Shown here piece after piece: positions 36,225 through 46,120 of a DNA stretch of 64,000 bases. The DNA comes from Chryseobacterium sp. GTDB taxonomy: Bacteria; Bacteroidota; Bacteroidia; Flavobacteriales; Weeksellaceae. The position numbers were made by a program, and so were the translations under genes. The first letter of the stretch is position 1; each line of letters starts with the position of its first letter. Location of the stretch: positions 186,001-250,000 of the forward strand of contig JAITMC010000023.1 in the NCBI GenBank assembly GCA_031277615.1. The letters run 5' to 3'. The notes under the pieces are model-generated. The model saw nothing but the letters and a program-made list of their open reading frames with translations, did no database searches and was not told the DNA's origin.

Positions 36225-36782
36225 ATGAAAAAAGTATTAACCTTATTAGGGCTGGCTGCTTTTGCATCCGGGTTTGCACAGGGAGGAACGCTTATTCTCA
36301 ACAATTATTCCGCTTATGATTTTGAAGGATATATCATTGCGAGTAATTATAATTCAGGCTGCTACCCTCTCATCACTTCCGCAGACCCGGAACTGGTAAA
36401 GGTGCCTTATAATTCGCATATGGGGAACGGGCAGGAACTTGTGTACAAAGATTTCCAGAGCCAATATACCTCATCGTTGTATCCTATGGCGGCCTGGTCT
36501 GTTATGCTATCTGCAACCAACACTACGATAAGAGCATGGAACAACCCGTCTATGATGCCCGGTGGAGTGATTTCATCGAATACAAAATGGGCTACCACAA
36601 AATTTGCCATGTTCTATCCGGGCACCCATAACAATGCTCCGGATAATTTCGGAGGAACTGTTTCTATTTCGCCCAACTGTTATAATGCGCCTACCGATTT
36701 TACAACGCCTTCAGGCAATATGGCAGAAATATTCACCATCAATAACGCAGGTACAACGTTTACCTATATACAGATTTACTAA
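36225..36782 (+). CDS. Array secreted protein A6
   Basis: The 185-aa A protein (signal cleavage near residue 19, FAQG) resembles A2 closely: LILNNYSAYDFEGYIIASNY, NSHMGNGQELVYKDFQSQY, SSLYPMAAWSVMLS, two Cys and EIFTINNAGTTFTYIQIY. A7 begins 11 bases later. Confidence 0.86.
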   Translation: MKKVLTLLGLAAFASGFAQGGTLILNNYSAYDFEGYIIASNYNSGCYPLITSADPELVKVPYNSHMGNGQELVYKDFQSQYTSSLYPMAAWSVMLSATNTTIRAWNNPSMMPGGVISSNTKWATTKFAMFYPGTHNNAPDNFGGTVSISPNCYNAPTDFTTPSGNMAEIFTINNAGTTFTYIQIY

Positions 36783-36793
36783 ATTACAGACTT

Positions 36794-37324
36794 ATGAAGA
36801 AAATTTTAATCGCCGCAGGATTGGCAATGGCATCACAGGCTTTTTCACAGGGAGTGATGATTGTCAACAATTATTCTAAATATGACTTTACCGGAAGTTT
36901 AATAGCCGGCGGAACTTCTGCTGCCAACGGATGCTACCCAAGGGTTGGAAACCTCGGATCCATTGCTATGCCGGCCGACTCCCATATGGGCAATGGAAAA
37001 GAACTGATGTATAAAGATTATCAGACCCAATATACCAGTTCTCTTTATCCCACCGCAACCTGGGAAGTTTACCCGAATTCCACCAATCAGAATATCATGT
37101 CGTGGAATGATCCGAATCTGGCTCCTACCGGTACCATTTCTACCACTACACAATGGTTTGCCACTAAATTCAGTACATCATTGCTGGAATTCCGTGCTAA
37201 TTTAGCCCTGACCACCCCCTGTAATCCTAATTCAATGGATTACTATGCCACTCCTTCCGGTAATGAATTTGCAGAAATTTTTACCATTAACGGGATTACC
37301 TACCTGCAACTGTACTCGATGTAA
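36794..37324 (+). CDS. Array secreted protein A7
   Basis: The last gene of the array encodes a 176-aa A protein (signal cleavage near residue 19, FSQG) with MIVNNYSKYDFTGSLIAGGT, DSHMGNGKELMYKDYQTQY, SSLYPTATWEVYP and AEIFTINGITYLQLYSM. It lacks its own lipoprotein and is followed by a terminator. Confidence 0.86.
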   Translation: MKKILIAAGLAMASQAFSQGVMIVNNYSKYDFTGSLIAGGTSAANGCYPRVGNLGSIAMPADSHMGNGKELMYKDYQTQYTSSLYPTATWEVYPNSTNQNIMSWNDPNLAPTGTISTTTQWFATKFSTSLLEFRANLALTTPCNPNSMDYYATPSGNEFAEIFTINGITYLQLYSM

Positions 37325-37379
37325 ATCTTCGATACATTACTTCAGTAGAAACCCATTTGGAACTGAATCAGTTTACACA

Positions 37380-37405
37380 GGCCGGAATTATTCCGGTCTT
37401 TTTAT
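37380..37405 (+). terminator. Rho-independent terminator of the tandem array
   Basis: The stem gccggaa/ttccggt with a short AT loop is followed by T-rich sequence, 56 bases after the last array gene. It also separates the array from rnpB on the other strand. Confidence 0.8.
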
Positions 37406-37439
37406 TTAAATCAAGATTGGGAAAACAATAAGAAAAATA

Positions 37440-37761
37440 CGAGAAAATCTATAAGCCGGATTCTGTACTTCCAAAGAAGTGCCTGTTATTTATCTGCGTC
37501 TTACATTGCTGCAAAACTTGAGCTGATTACCCCTCGGCTTTCAGGACAAGCCGCCCCTATTTTCATTGCTGAAAAGAACCGATATACTTATCATTGCACC
37601 ACAAAGAGTTTACCTGGTTTCACTACAGCCGAACTGTACCTGCTTTCTGTTGCACTTGTCCTACCCTCACGGGTGACGGATGTTATCCGCTTTGCTGCTC
37701 TATGGTGTCCGGACTTTCCTACCTCCCGTAAAAACGGGAAATCAACAAGCCGATTTTCTCG
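37440..37761 (-). ncRNA. rnpB: RNase P RNA (bacterial class A-like)
   Basis: On the minus strand the 5' part reads aggaaagtccggacaccata, the universal RNase P core (P4 and CR-I), close behind the first helix. The 3' part reads agaatccggcttatagattt, the conserved 3' end. The P1 helix is visible as cgagaaaatc at the 5' end pairing with gattttctcg at the 3' end (37752-37761 with 37440-37449). The span of about 322 bases is usual. It is the catalytic RNA that matures the 5' ends of tRNAs. Ends are set by P1 and may be off by a few bases. Confidence 0.93.
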
Positions 37762-38144
37762 CGGATGCAAAGATACAAAGATTTTTAGTAAATATTATTT
37801 TTTCGTAACAAGCACATGGTATTGCTATTTAATGTAAAACAGAATATTTCATTACAAGGAACAAAAAAAATTTAAAATAAATCAAAAGAAAGGAAAATAT
37901 CAGAATAACAATATTCCATTTATTAACAAATTCAGTAAGATTAAATCAAAATAAAGATGAAAATAAAACTATTTTATTTTTATTATAATTAAAATAATAA
38001 ACTATTAAAAATACAAATAAGTAACAAAAAATATAAATATACCTAAATAAAACTATAAAAAAATACAATAATTTTAAATAATCAACAATTATAAAATATG
38101 TATTTTTACTCCTGAAAAAGTCTTTTAATTTAAACCACAATTTT
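37762..38144. other. AT-rich intergenic region
   Basis: These 383 bases are very rich in A and T and hold no supported gene on either strand. They should contain the divergent promoters of rnpB and of the frameshifted T9SS cargo gene, but I cannot fix a box with confidence. Confidence 0.5.
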
Positions 38145-39544
38145 ATGAACACCAAATTTTTTCGATCCATGAAGCAAAGTTTACTTCTGTTTTCCTTAAT
38201 AACAACATCAGGCATTGCGGGTTTATCAGCACAAACCTGCGTTGAGCTCCGAACACCCGACGGAATAACAAGATCCGTTATGCCTGTTATCATATATTCA
38301 GGATACAACAACACACGGACCTTTGATATCTATCTGGACCAGAATCCTGATCCAACCACTTTGGTAGGAACCTCTTCTTCGATCATGAAATTTCAGCTAA
38401 CCACCCCTCTGGCCCCCGGAAATCTTTACTACTATAAAATCGTTGGCAAAGATGCATCCGGGAACGAGGTCTGTACTTCAGAAATCCGTACGTTCAACAC
38501 CATAGCCCCTCCGGAAAATGATAACCCTGAAAATGCGATCCCTTTAACCATAGAAGCCAATCCCATCTCCGGCACAACTATTGCCTCCACACCATCCGAT
38601 ACAAGCGATGCTCCAAAAGCCGGCGATGTATTTTACAGTTTCATTGCCGATCAGACGGATATCCGGATACTGCCTTTAACAACCCACAGTAATCATCCCG
38701 CTCCTTCTCTTATCACTTTCAAAGTATACCGTTCCAATCCTGACGGAAGTTTAGGACCTCTGATTTATACCACCTACGATACACTAAATGGTCAAAATAT
38801 AATGAACAACGAACAGACTCCATTAACAGGCGGGTTAATTGTAGGAGAAAGGTATTATATAGCCGTTGATGAGTACATCGACAATGATTATAAAGGGGTT
38901 AGATTTCGCCATTAATCTGAAAAATGTACAATATGCTCCATTATGTTCAAATGCAACATTAAGATATGACGCGACTGATCATAACTACTATGCCTGGCTT
39001 GGTTATAATGACTACCTGAACAGAGCATCGTCTTACCGTTTATACCTCAGCAACAGCTCCACTCAGCTCATCCAGCCGGCAAACCTGGTCAACACCTACA
39101 TTCCTGATTGGGCCTACTATACTAATTCTCTTAGTGATAATTACAGAATTAAAAATCCCCTTCCCTGTCTCATTAGAAAACGGAACCTATTACTGGGCTG
39201 TAGTAGGAGAAAATTCAGTAGGCACCCAGATGATGTGTGACGGTATACAAACCTTTACCGTTTCGGATGCATTAGCCGTTACAGAAGTAAAATCAAACCC
39301 GGATATGGTAAAAGTCTATCCCAATCCAGCCGCCAACGTTCTCCATATTTCAATGAAAAATATCACGGAAAACGTTGAATTCTGCATTCTGGACACAACA
39401 GGCAGAATCATAAGATCTCAGAAAACAGATTCCACTACAAGAGCAGATCAGAAAATAAGTCTTGACGGTCTTACATCCGGTACTTACATCCTGAATATTA
39501 AAGGGAACACCATTAACTACACTACTAAATTTATTAAAAAGTAA
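38145..39544 (+). pseudogene. T9SS cargo gene broken by two frameshifts
   Basis: Three consecutive reading frames join into one protein of about 465 aa. Frame one (38145 to about 38895) has a signal peptide (LSAQ, near residue 30) and a fibronectin-like domain, and would run on as YKGLDFAINL if one G were removed from the gggg run near 38893. Frame two continues to about 39130. Frame three begins near GTG 39134 (ITELKIPFPVSLENGTYYWA) and ends in a Por sorting domain (VKVYPNPAANVLHISM to TTKFIKK). So the gene is a T9SS-secreted protein, either inactivated or mis-sequenced at two indels. Confidence 0.75.
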
Positions 39545-39574
39545 AACGGTCTGAAAAAACAGGTAATAACCTCT

Positions 39575-39611
39575 AAAGAACTGAGCGCATATGATGTTCA
39601 GTTCTTTTTTT
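39575..39611 (+). terminator. Rho-independent terminator after the T9SS cargo gene
   Basis: The repeat aagaactga/tcagttctt closes a loop of about 13 bases and is followed by a T-run, 31 bases after the stop codon. Confidence 0.8.
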
Positions 39612-39783
39612 AATATTCTTTTATCAGCTTTCATTCCGGATATTAAGCTAAGTTTTTTGATGAACTTTAATAAAATAGTTCTTCAGCTTCTGTTTTTCAG
39701 GCTCTATTCATTTTCATCCTTCATTTTACCTTATAATTTTCACCAATTACCACATTATTGCTATCTTCGTGCATTATCATTCT

Positions 39784-40275
39784 ATGAATTCGAGAGAAAA
39801 AGAATTTGCGCAGCTTATTAAAGATAATCAGGGTCTGATTATTAAAGTTTCGCGCCTTTATACCAATTCTCTTGAAGACGAAGAAGATCTTTTTCAGGAA
39901 ATTGTGCTTCAGCTTTGGAGAAGCTATGATTCCTTTAAAGGAAATTCCAAGATCTCTACGTGGATGTACCGCGTAGCCCTCAATACCGCTATTACCCTTT
40001 TCAGAAAAAAAAGCAAAAGCCTTCCCACCAACGAACTGGACATCAATCACAGGGATTTTGTGGAAGATGATGATGAAAAACAGCAGCAGATCTCACTTTT
40101 GTATACCGTGATCAAAACCCTGCCCAATGTAGAACGAGCGATTGTAATGATGTATCTTGACGACCTGCCTTATAAGGATATTGCAGAAAACCTGGGAATC
40201 ACCGAGGTTAATGCACGTGTGAAAATGAACAGATTAAAGAAAACCCTTAAAGAACAGATGGAAAAATATGCCTGA
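39784..40275 (+). CDS. ECF-type RNA polymerase sigma factor
   Basis: The 163-aa protein has region 2 (EEDLFQEIVLQLWRSYDSFK, then KISTWMYRVALNTAI) and region 4 (LPYKDIAENLGITEVNARVK), the two parts that recognise -10 and -35 elements. I chose the ATG at 39784 over an upstream GTG at 39769 because it starts at the natural N-terminus MNSREKEFAQLI. It overlaps the next gene by 8 bases, so its membrane-protein partner may act as a regulator. Confidence 0.93.
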   Translation: MNSREKEFAQLIKDNQGLIIKVSRLYTNSLEDEEDLFQEIVLQLWRSYDSFKGNSKISTWMYRVALNTAITLFRKKSKSLPTNELDINHRDFVEDDDEKQQQISLLYTVIKTLPNVERAIVMMYLDDLPYKDIAENLGITEVNARVKMNRLKKTLKEQMEKYA

Positions 40276-40942
40276 ATTTGATTTAGACAGCTTTAAGAAA
40301 ACATGGCAGGAGCAACCTGTTCAACCGAAATATGACAGCACTGAAATCCTCAGCATGCTGAACCGGAAGTCACGTAATTACGTGAAATATATCTTCTGGA
40401 TCAGCGTCGTAGAATTTTTATTCTTTTCGGTACTGGGATTGTTTTATTTCTTCCAGGGCGAGGAATCAGACAGTTTCCGAAAAATATTAGAAAAACTGGG
40501 TGCCCAGGAATCCCCTGAAATAGAGAGCAATTTCGATTACGCCTATTTATCCATCAAAATTTTAAGTCTTCTGATCACGGCCTATTTTGTCCTGAAATTT
40601 TACAGAAATTACCGCAAGATCAAAATCGAGGAAAATCTTAAAGGTCTTATTACGCGGATCATTAAATTCAAAAAAACAGTCAATGCTTTCATCCTGATCA
40701 GTATTGTGATTCTTGTGGCCTTTACCTTTGTATTTACCGCCTTCATTTTCTATACGCTGAATTCCCAGAATATCCGGCCTTCCAATACCAACCTCATCAT
40801 TGTGATTGTAGGAACGATAGTAAGCACCGTACTCTGCATTCTCCTGATCTGGCTTTACTACAGACTTGTGTATGGTATTATCATCCGTAAACTCGATAAG
40901 AATTTAAAACAGCTTAAAGACATAGACTCCCAGGAAAATTAA
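40268..40942 (+). CDS. Membrane protein coupled to the ECF sigma factor
   Basis: The 224-aa protein has a short N-terminal cytoplasmic stretch (FDLDSFKKTWQEQP) followed by four hydrophobic segments (about residues 40-60, 93-109, 137-160 and 177-198). No anti-sigma domain such as a zinc-binding motif is seen. Its overlap with the sigma gene suggests co-translation, and an anti-sigma role is possible. Confidence 0.8.
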   Translation: MPEFDLDSFKKTWQEQPVQPKYDSTEILSMLNRKSRNYVKYIFWISVVEFLFFSVLGLFYFFQGEESDSFRKILEKLGAQESPEIESNFDYAYLSIKILSLLITAYFVLKFYRNYRKIKIEENLKGLITRIIKFKKTVNAFILISIVILVAFTFVFTAFIFYTLNSQNIRPSNTNLIIVIVGTIVSTVLCILLIWLYYRLVYGIIIRKLDKNLKQLKDIDSQEN

Positions 40943-41001
40943 CAGACATGGGCCATAGTTCGGGATTTATTCGTTAATTTTATTACACCAAATCTCAAAC
41001 T

Positions 41002-42630
41002 ATGTCGCTATCTTATGTGTATGGGGCTTCCGAAATTCCATTATTGGGGCAAACCATCGGAGGAAATCTTAAAAATACCGTTGAAAAATATCCTGACCAG
41101 GATGCATTAATTTGTGTTCATCAGGGATACAGGGCAACCTATCAGGAATTTTATAACCAAACGACCGCCGTTGCCAAAGCCCTGATCTTTTTAGGCGCCA
41201 AAGCCGGCGACAGAATCGGAATCTGGTCGTCCAACCGCTATGAATGGGTCTTGCTGCAATATGCCACTGCCCGCATCGGAACCATCTTAGTCAATATCAA
41301 CCCTGCGTACAGAACCCATGAGCTTACTTACGTCATCAACCAGTCCGGAATCCGGTTTATTTTCTCTTCCCTGAATTTTAAAACCAGCAATTACAGGGAA
41401 ATGGTAGAATACGCCAGGGAAGTCTGCCCTTCTCTGGAAGAAGAAATCTTTTTTGATGACAACTGGGATGATTTTTTAAACAATGCTCAGGATATTTCAG
41501 ATGATATCCTCCATAGCTTTGAAGAACATGTACAGTTTGACGATCCTGTAAACATTCAGTACACTTCAGGAACAACAGGTTTCCCGAAAGGAGTTACCCT
41601 TTCCCATCATAATATTCTGAATAACGGCTATTTTATCGGCGTCCGCCTGAAATACACATCCAAAGACAGAGTCTGTATTCCTGTTCCTTTCTATCACTGC
41701 TTCGGAATGGTCATAGGAAATATATGCTGCACCACCCACGGGGCCTGCATGGTGATCCCGAATGACAGTTTCGATCCGGATATCACTTTAAAAGCTGTTT
41801 CCGACGAAAAATGTACCTCATTATACGGTGTTCCCACCATGTTTATTGCGGAACTGGCCGTAAAAGACTTTAATACCTATGATTTTTCAAGCCTGAGAAC
41901 AGGTGTTATGGCAGGATCAGTCTGCCCTCCGGAAATCATGAAAAAGGTGGAAAATCTCATGAATATTAAAGAAATGAGCATCTGCTATGGAATGACGGAA
42001 ACTTCCCCTGTTTCCACGCAAACCCTGATCGGAACACCTTTGGAGAAACAGGTAAGTACTGTAGGAACCGTTCAGGATCACCTCGAAATAAAAATCGTTG
42101 ACGAAAACGGGAAAATCCTCTCACGTGGTGAACATGGAGAACTCTGTACCAGAGGCTATTCTGTGATGCTGAAATACTGGAACGACCCTGAGAATACCCG
42201 AAAAGTACTGGATGATGCCAGATGGATGCATACGGGCGACCTGGCTGTCATGGATGAAGAAGGCTATATTACCATTTCCGGCAGGATCAAAGACCTCATC
42301 ATCCGCGGCGGCGAAAATATTTCGCCCAAAGAAATTGAAGATTTCCTATACATCTACCCCAATATTCTGGATGTACAGATCATTGGCGTTCCAAGCGAAA
42401 AATTCGGCGAGGAAGTGATGGCCTGGGTTAAAGTCCGGCAGGGATTTACGATAACAGAATCTGAACTGCTGGAATACTGCAAGGGAAGAATCGCCCATTA
42501 TAAGATTCCGAAATACTGGAAATTCGTGGATGAATTCCCAATGACTATCTCCGGAAAAATAAGAAAAGTGGAAATGCGGGAAATTGCTGTAAAAGAACTG
42601 GGACTGGATGGTTTTAAACATCGTTCTTGA
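41002..42630 (+). CDS. Acyl-CoA synthetase (AMP-binding, FadD-like)
   Basis: The 542-aa enzyme activates a carboxylic acid, most likely a fatty acid, as an adenylate and then as a CoA thioester. The phosphate loop YTSGTTGFPKG (about residues 188-198), CYGMTETSPV, the Asp-containing WMHTGDLA, the hinge GRIKDLIIRGGENI and the catalytic Lys in ISGKIRKVEM are all present. The length fits medium- or long-chain acyl-CoA synthetases. The gene stands alone. Confidence 0.92.
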   Translation: MSLSYVYGASEIPLLGQTIGGNLKNTVEKYPDQDALICVHQGYRATYQEFYNQTTAVAKALIFLGAKAGDRIGIWSSNRYEWVLLQYATARIGTILVNINPAYRTHELTYVINQSGIRFIFSSLNFKTSNYREMVEYAREVCPSLEEEIFFDDNWDDFLNNAQDISDDILHSFEEHVQFDDPVNIQYTSGTTGFPKGVTLSHHNILNNGYFIGVRLKYTSKDRVCIPVPFYHCFGMVIGNICCTTHGACMVIPNDSFDPDITLKAVSDEKCTSLYGVPTMFIAELAVKDFNTYDFSSLRTGVMAGSVCPPEIMKKVENLMNIKEMSICYGMTETSPVSTQTLIGTPLEKQVSTVGTVQDHLEIKIVDENGKILSRGEHGELCTRGYSVMLKYWNDPENTRKVLDDARWMHTGDLAVMDEEGYITISGRIKDLIIRGGENISPKEIEDFLYIYPNILDVQIIGVPSEKFGEEVMAWVKVRQGFTITESELLEYCKGRIAHYKIPKYWKFVDEFPMTISGKIRKVEMREIAVKELGLDGFKHRS

Positions 42631-42969
42631 TCATCTGTTGAACAGGTTTCCCAAAAGATTCTTAAGATCACACTGATCTTGTGAATATTTTTTTCTCGCG
42701 CAGATTTTGCAGATAACGCAGATTGTTAGGTTTTGCACCTCATACCAGACAAAATCGTAGATTTTTAAGAACTTTAGTGTACTTTAATGCGTTATGCATT
42801 AAACTCAAGGTTACTTACGTGTTCGAACCTTTTGTGGTTAAAAATATTTCTCACAGATCTTTCAACTTTCACTGATGTTTGTGGATACTTTTTATTGTTG
42901 CAAATGTAATGGATAGCAGATATTATCACGAAACAACAAAGGCTGTCGTTGAGGACAGCCTTGTATATT
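42631..42969. other. Intergenic region with degenerate repeat-like sequence and a hairpin
   Basis: These 339 bases hold no gene. They include stretches such as gcagattttgcagataacgc (near 42702) and cacagatctttcaactttca (near 42853), which resemble degenerate intergenic repeats of flavobacterial genomes. A 9-bp hairpin (aaggctgtc/gacagcctt, 42939-42962) lies just after the rpoN stop on the minus strand, possibly its terminator. Confidence 0.5.
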
Positions 42970-44433
42970 TTAGAGTTCTTTTCTTAATCTCGCTACCGGA
43001 ATATTGAGTTGTTCACGGTATTTGGCGATGGTTCTTCTGGCGATGTTGTAGCCCTGTTCTTTCAGGATTACCACCAGTGCATCATCGGTAAGCGGCTTTC
43101 GCTTATTTTCTTTATCAATCACTTCCTGAAGGTGGGTTTTGATTTCTTTTGTAGAAACTTCTTCACCGTCATCATTGGTAAGACTGTCGGAGAACAGGTC
43201 TTTCAGGTAAACGATTCCGTTCGGAGTATCGGCATATTTGCTTTTTACCACCCTGGAGATCGTAGAGATATCGAATCCGGTGATATCGGCAACGTCTTTC
43301 AGGATCATCGGTTTAAGAGACTTTTCATCTCCTGTAATGAAATAATCCTTCTGGAATTTTACAATAGCTGTAATCGTCTGCAATAAAGTATTCTGACGCT
43401 GATTGATCGCATCAATATACCATTTGGCAGCATCAAGCTTCTGTTTGATGAATAATGCGGCCTGCTTATGCTCGGAAGAGTTTTTATCGTGGGAATACGT
43501 TGTCAGAATATCTTTGTACTCTTCGGAAACTCTTAAGGTAGGTGCATTTTTGCTGTTCAGCATCGGGATTACCTGTCCGTCTTTTACCTGGATTACAAAA
43601 TCCGGGATGATTTCCTGGTTGATGGTAATGGTCTGGGTATCGAAATTACCACCTACTTTCGGCGACAGCTTGGAGATTTCCTCCAGTGCATCCTTAAGAT
43701 CTTCTTCCTCAATATCATATTTCTGAATGATCTTATTGTAGTGCTTATTGGTTAAAGCATCAAACTGATGTCTCAGAATATTAGCTGCAAGAGAAACCGC
43801 TTTATCAGAGCTCACCTTCTTTTCAATCTGAAGGAGAAGGCATTCCTGAAGCCCACGGGCTCCTACCCCTGGCGGATCCAGTTTCTGAACATAGTTTTCC
43901 AGAATATCATCCACCTTTTCTTTGGTGGTATAGATTCCCTGTGAGAATGCAAGATCATCTACAATCGATTTGATCTCTCTTCTCAGGTATCCGTCTGTAT
44001 CCAGATTTCCGATAACATATTCTGCAATCCTCAGATCTTCATCACTAATGTTCACCAGATGGATCTGCTCCATCAGATAATCATACAGAGACTGTCCTTC
44101 CGTAAGAAGACTTTCGTTATCAAATTCTTCGTCATCCGGCGAATAGTTGCTGGATGCTGTTTTATAGCTGGGTTCGTCGTCGTAGAGATATTCGTTTACA
44201 TCAAAATCCGTTTCAATGCTTTCCGTGCCTTCATCCTGATAAGCGTCTTCCAGAGAGGAATATTCATCTTCCTTGGAATCTTCCTTTACAATTTCCAAAG
44301 CAGGATTCTCTTCAAGTTCTCTTTCCAGCTCTTCCTCAAATTCCAGGGTATGCAGCTGAATAAGCTTCATCAACTGGATCTGCTGAGGGGCAAGCTTTTG
44401 TCCTAATTTGAGTTGTAAGTGTTGTTTAAGCAT
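42970..44433 (-). CDS. rpoN: RNA polymerase sigma-54 factor
   Basis: The 487-aa protein is RpoN. The Gln- and Leu-rich activator region opens as KQHLQLKLGQKLAPQQIQLM, followed by a Glu/Asp-rich spacer, the core-binding domain (CLLLQIEKK with DPPGVGARGLQ), a helix-turn-helix and the RpoN box ARRTIAKYREQLNI near the end. It directs polymerase to -24/-12 promoters and needs AAA+ activators, none of which is in the window. Confidence 0.96.
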   Translation of the reverse strand: MLKQHLQLKLGQKLAPQQIQLMKLIQLHTLEFEEELERELEENPALEIVKEDSKEDEYSSLEDAYQDEGTESIETDFDVNEYLYDDEPSYKTASSNYSPDDEEFDNESLLTEGQSLYDYLMEQIHLVNISDEDLRIAEYVIGNLDTDGYLRREIKSIVDDLAFSQGIYTTKEKVDDILENYVQKLDPPGVGARGLQECLLLQIEKKVSSDKAVSLAANILRHQFDALTNKHYNKIIQKYDIEEEDLKDALEEISKLSPKVGGNFDTQTITINQEIIPDFVIQVKDGQVIPMLNSKNAPTLRVSEEYKDILTTYSHDKNSSEHKQAALFIKQKLDAAKWYIDAINQRQNTLLQTITAIVKFQKDYFITGDEKSLKPMILKDVADITGFDISTISRVVKSKYADTPNGIVYLKDLFSDSLTNDDGEEVSTKEIKTHLQEVIDKENKRKPLTDDALVVILKEQGYNIARRTIAKYREQLNIPVARLRKEL

Positions 44434-44555
44434 ATTAGTATTCGTGTTTTAACATAACATATTCTACGAATTTAATAAATTTATTTGATAAAAAACATAT
44501 TTAGCATGATTTTTGCATGATGATTCATAACATAATAAACTATTAAAAAATAAAA

Positions 44556-44586
44556 AAGCCTTAATTTTTACATTAAGGCTTTTTTT
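44556..44586 (-). terminator. Rho-independent terminator of asnS
   Basis: The perfect stem aagccttaat/attaaggctt is flanked by A and T runs. On the minus strand it follows the asnS stop codon by about 7 bases. Confidence 0.88.
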
Positions 44587-44592
44587 ATGGGT

Positions 44593-46041
44593 CTAGAATT
44601 CAGCATTCTTAGGGGTTCTCGGGAAAGGAATCACATCTCTGATATTCGTCATTCCTGTTACGAAAAGAATAAGCCTTTCCAGGCCTAATCCGAAACCGGC
44701 ATGCGGCACAGAACCGAATTTCCGGGTATCCAGATACCACCAAAGTTCATGCTCATCCACATGCATATCTGCCATTTTCTGTTTTAATACATCCAGTCTT
44801 GCTTCTCTTTCGGAACCTCCGATGATTTCTCCGATTCCCGGGAAAAGAACGTCCATTGCGGCCACGGTCTTATTATCATCGTTCAGTTTCATATAGAAGG
44901 CTTTGATTTCTTTCGGATAATCGAATAATACAACCGGGCATTCAAAATGTTTCTCTACAAGATATCTTTCGTGCTCAGACTGTAGATCTGTCCCCCATTC
45001 TTCAACAGGATAAGCAAATTTTCCTTTTTTATTTTCTTTGGAGTTCAGCAGGATTTCAATAGCTTCCGTATAGCTTACACGCTTGAAACGCTTGGCAATT
45101 ACATTCTGAAGTTTCTCTATCAGTCCTTCTTTTGCTCTTTCTTTTTCCGGTTTTGATTTCTGTTCTTCTTCAAAACGCTTGTCAAGGAATTCAAGATCAT
45201 CTTTACAGTGGTCCAGAACATACTGAATCACATATTTAAGGAAATCTTCCGCCAGGTCGATGTTGTCTTCAAGGTTGTTGAAGGCTACTTCCGGCTCAAT
45301 CATCCAGAATTCTGCAAGGTGTCTTGTGGTGTTTGAATTTTCGGCACGGAAAGTAGGTCCGAAGGTATAAATTCTCCCTAATCCCATTGCTGCAGTTTCT
45401 CCTTCAAGCTGCCCGGAAACCGTTAAGTTGGTTTTTTTACCGAAGAAATCCTGTGAGAAATCAATTTCACCGTCCTCAGTTTTCGGCATATTGTTGAGAT
45501 CAAAGTTGGTTACCCCGAACATTTCTCCTGCTCCTTCTGCATCAGCACCTGTAATTACCGGTGTATTGATATAGAAAAACTGGTTCTTGTTAAAGAACGA
45601 GTGTACGGCAAAGCTTACTGCGTGACGGATTCTGAAAACCGCTCCGAATACATTGGTTCTGAATCTCAGATGTGCCTGCTCACGAAGTTTTTCCAGACTG
45701 TGCTTTTTAGGCTGCAGAATCGTGCTCTGTAGTTCTTCGGTAAAGTTATCCCCAAGGATAATGATCTTTTTAGCAATAATTTCCACAGACTGTCCTGCTC
45801 CCTGACTTTCTACAACCTCTCCTACCACTTTAAGGGAAGAAGCCGTACTGATCTTTTTGATAAGCTCTTCATCAAAATTTTCAAAATCAACAACAATCTG
45901 CAAATTATTAATCGTAGAACCATCATTTAGAGCAATAAAGCGATTAGCACGGAATGTTCTTACCCATCCGTAAACGGTAATGTCATGATGTAATACTTTC
46001 TTGTAATCCTGAAGGATTTCTTTAATGGTTTGCTTTTTCAT
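44593..46041 (-). CDS. asnS: Asparagine--tRNA ligase
   Basis: The 482-aa class II synthetase has an N-terminal OB-fold anticodon-binding domain ([20 protein letters not shown]), motif 2 [21 protein letters not shown] (start only partly quoted here as [15 protein letters not shown]) and motif 3 [15 protein letters not shown]. The residue pattern GTYGF-like discrimination cannot be read with certainty, but the length and [11 protein letters not shown] variant fit AsnRS. The -7 box TAACTTTG lies 39 bases upstream on the minus strand. Confidence 0.95.
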   Translation of the reverse strand: MKKQTIKEILQDYKKVLHHDITVYGWVRTFRANRFIALNDGSTINNLQIVVDFENFDEELIKKISTASSLKVVGEVVESQGAGQSVEIIAKKIIILGDNFTEELQSTILQPKKHSLEKLREQAHLRFRTNVFGAVFRIRHAVSFAVHSFFNKNQFFYINTPVITGADAEGAGEMFGVTNFDLNNMPKTEDGEIDFSQDFFGKKTNLTVSGQLEGETAAMGLGRIYTFGPTFRAENSNTTRHLAEFWMIEPEVAFNNLEDNIDLAEDFLKYVIQYVLDHCKDDLEFLDKRFEEEQKSKPEKERAKEGLIEKLQNVIAKRFKRVSYTEAIEILLNSKENKKGKFAYPVEEWGTDLQSEHERYLVEKHFECPVVLFDYPKEIKAFYMKLNDDNKTVAAMDVLFPGIGEIIGGSEREARLDVLKQKMADMHVDEHELWWYLDTRKFGSVPHAGFGLGLERLILFVTGMTNIRDVIPFPRTPKNAEF

Positions 46042-46079
46042 TTGTTGATGATAAATTTTCGTATAAAAATTAATGTCTG

Positions 46080-46120
46080 CAAAGTTACAAAAAAACAGCG
46101 CAACTTAGTGATTGCGCTGT
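46080..46120 (-). promoter_or_regulatory. Hairpin followed by a -7 box upstream of asnS
   Basis: A 9-bp stem (acagcgcaa 46095-46103, ttgcgctgt 46112-46120) with an 8-base loop is followed on the minus strand by seven T and then TAACTTTG (46087-46080), a -7 match. So a terminator-like hairpin abuts the asnS promoter. A homologous hairpin occurs at 48255-48280. Confidence 0.65.

Larger units (their letters stand above)
27059..37324 (+). repeat. Tandem array of lipoprotein and secreted-protein genes (about 1-kb units)
   Basis: Twenty genes lie in one direction: eight near-identical lipoproteins (L) and twelve secreted proteins of two subfamilies (A and B), in the order L A B L B L B L A L A L A L B B A L A A. 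Two successive L-B units are exactly 1004 bases apart (28658, 29662, 30666). Later L-to-L distances are 987, 978 and 970 bases. L-A gaps are 2 or 6 bases; L-B gaps are 52-63 bases. This shows unit duplication. Confidence 0.9.

Noticed and set aside
27059-37324. CRISPR-like array because of regular repetition
   Set aside because: The repeated units are about 1 kb and coding; there are no short direct repeats with spacers.
37440-37761. Structured intergenic region that could be a riboswitch or group II intron piece
   Set aside because: The core sequence and P1 pairing identify it as RNase P RNA.
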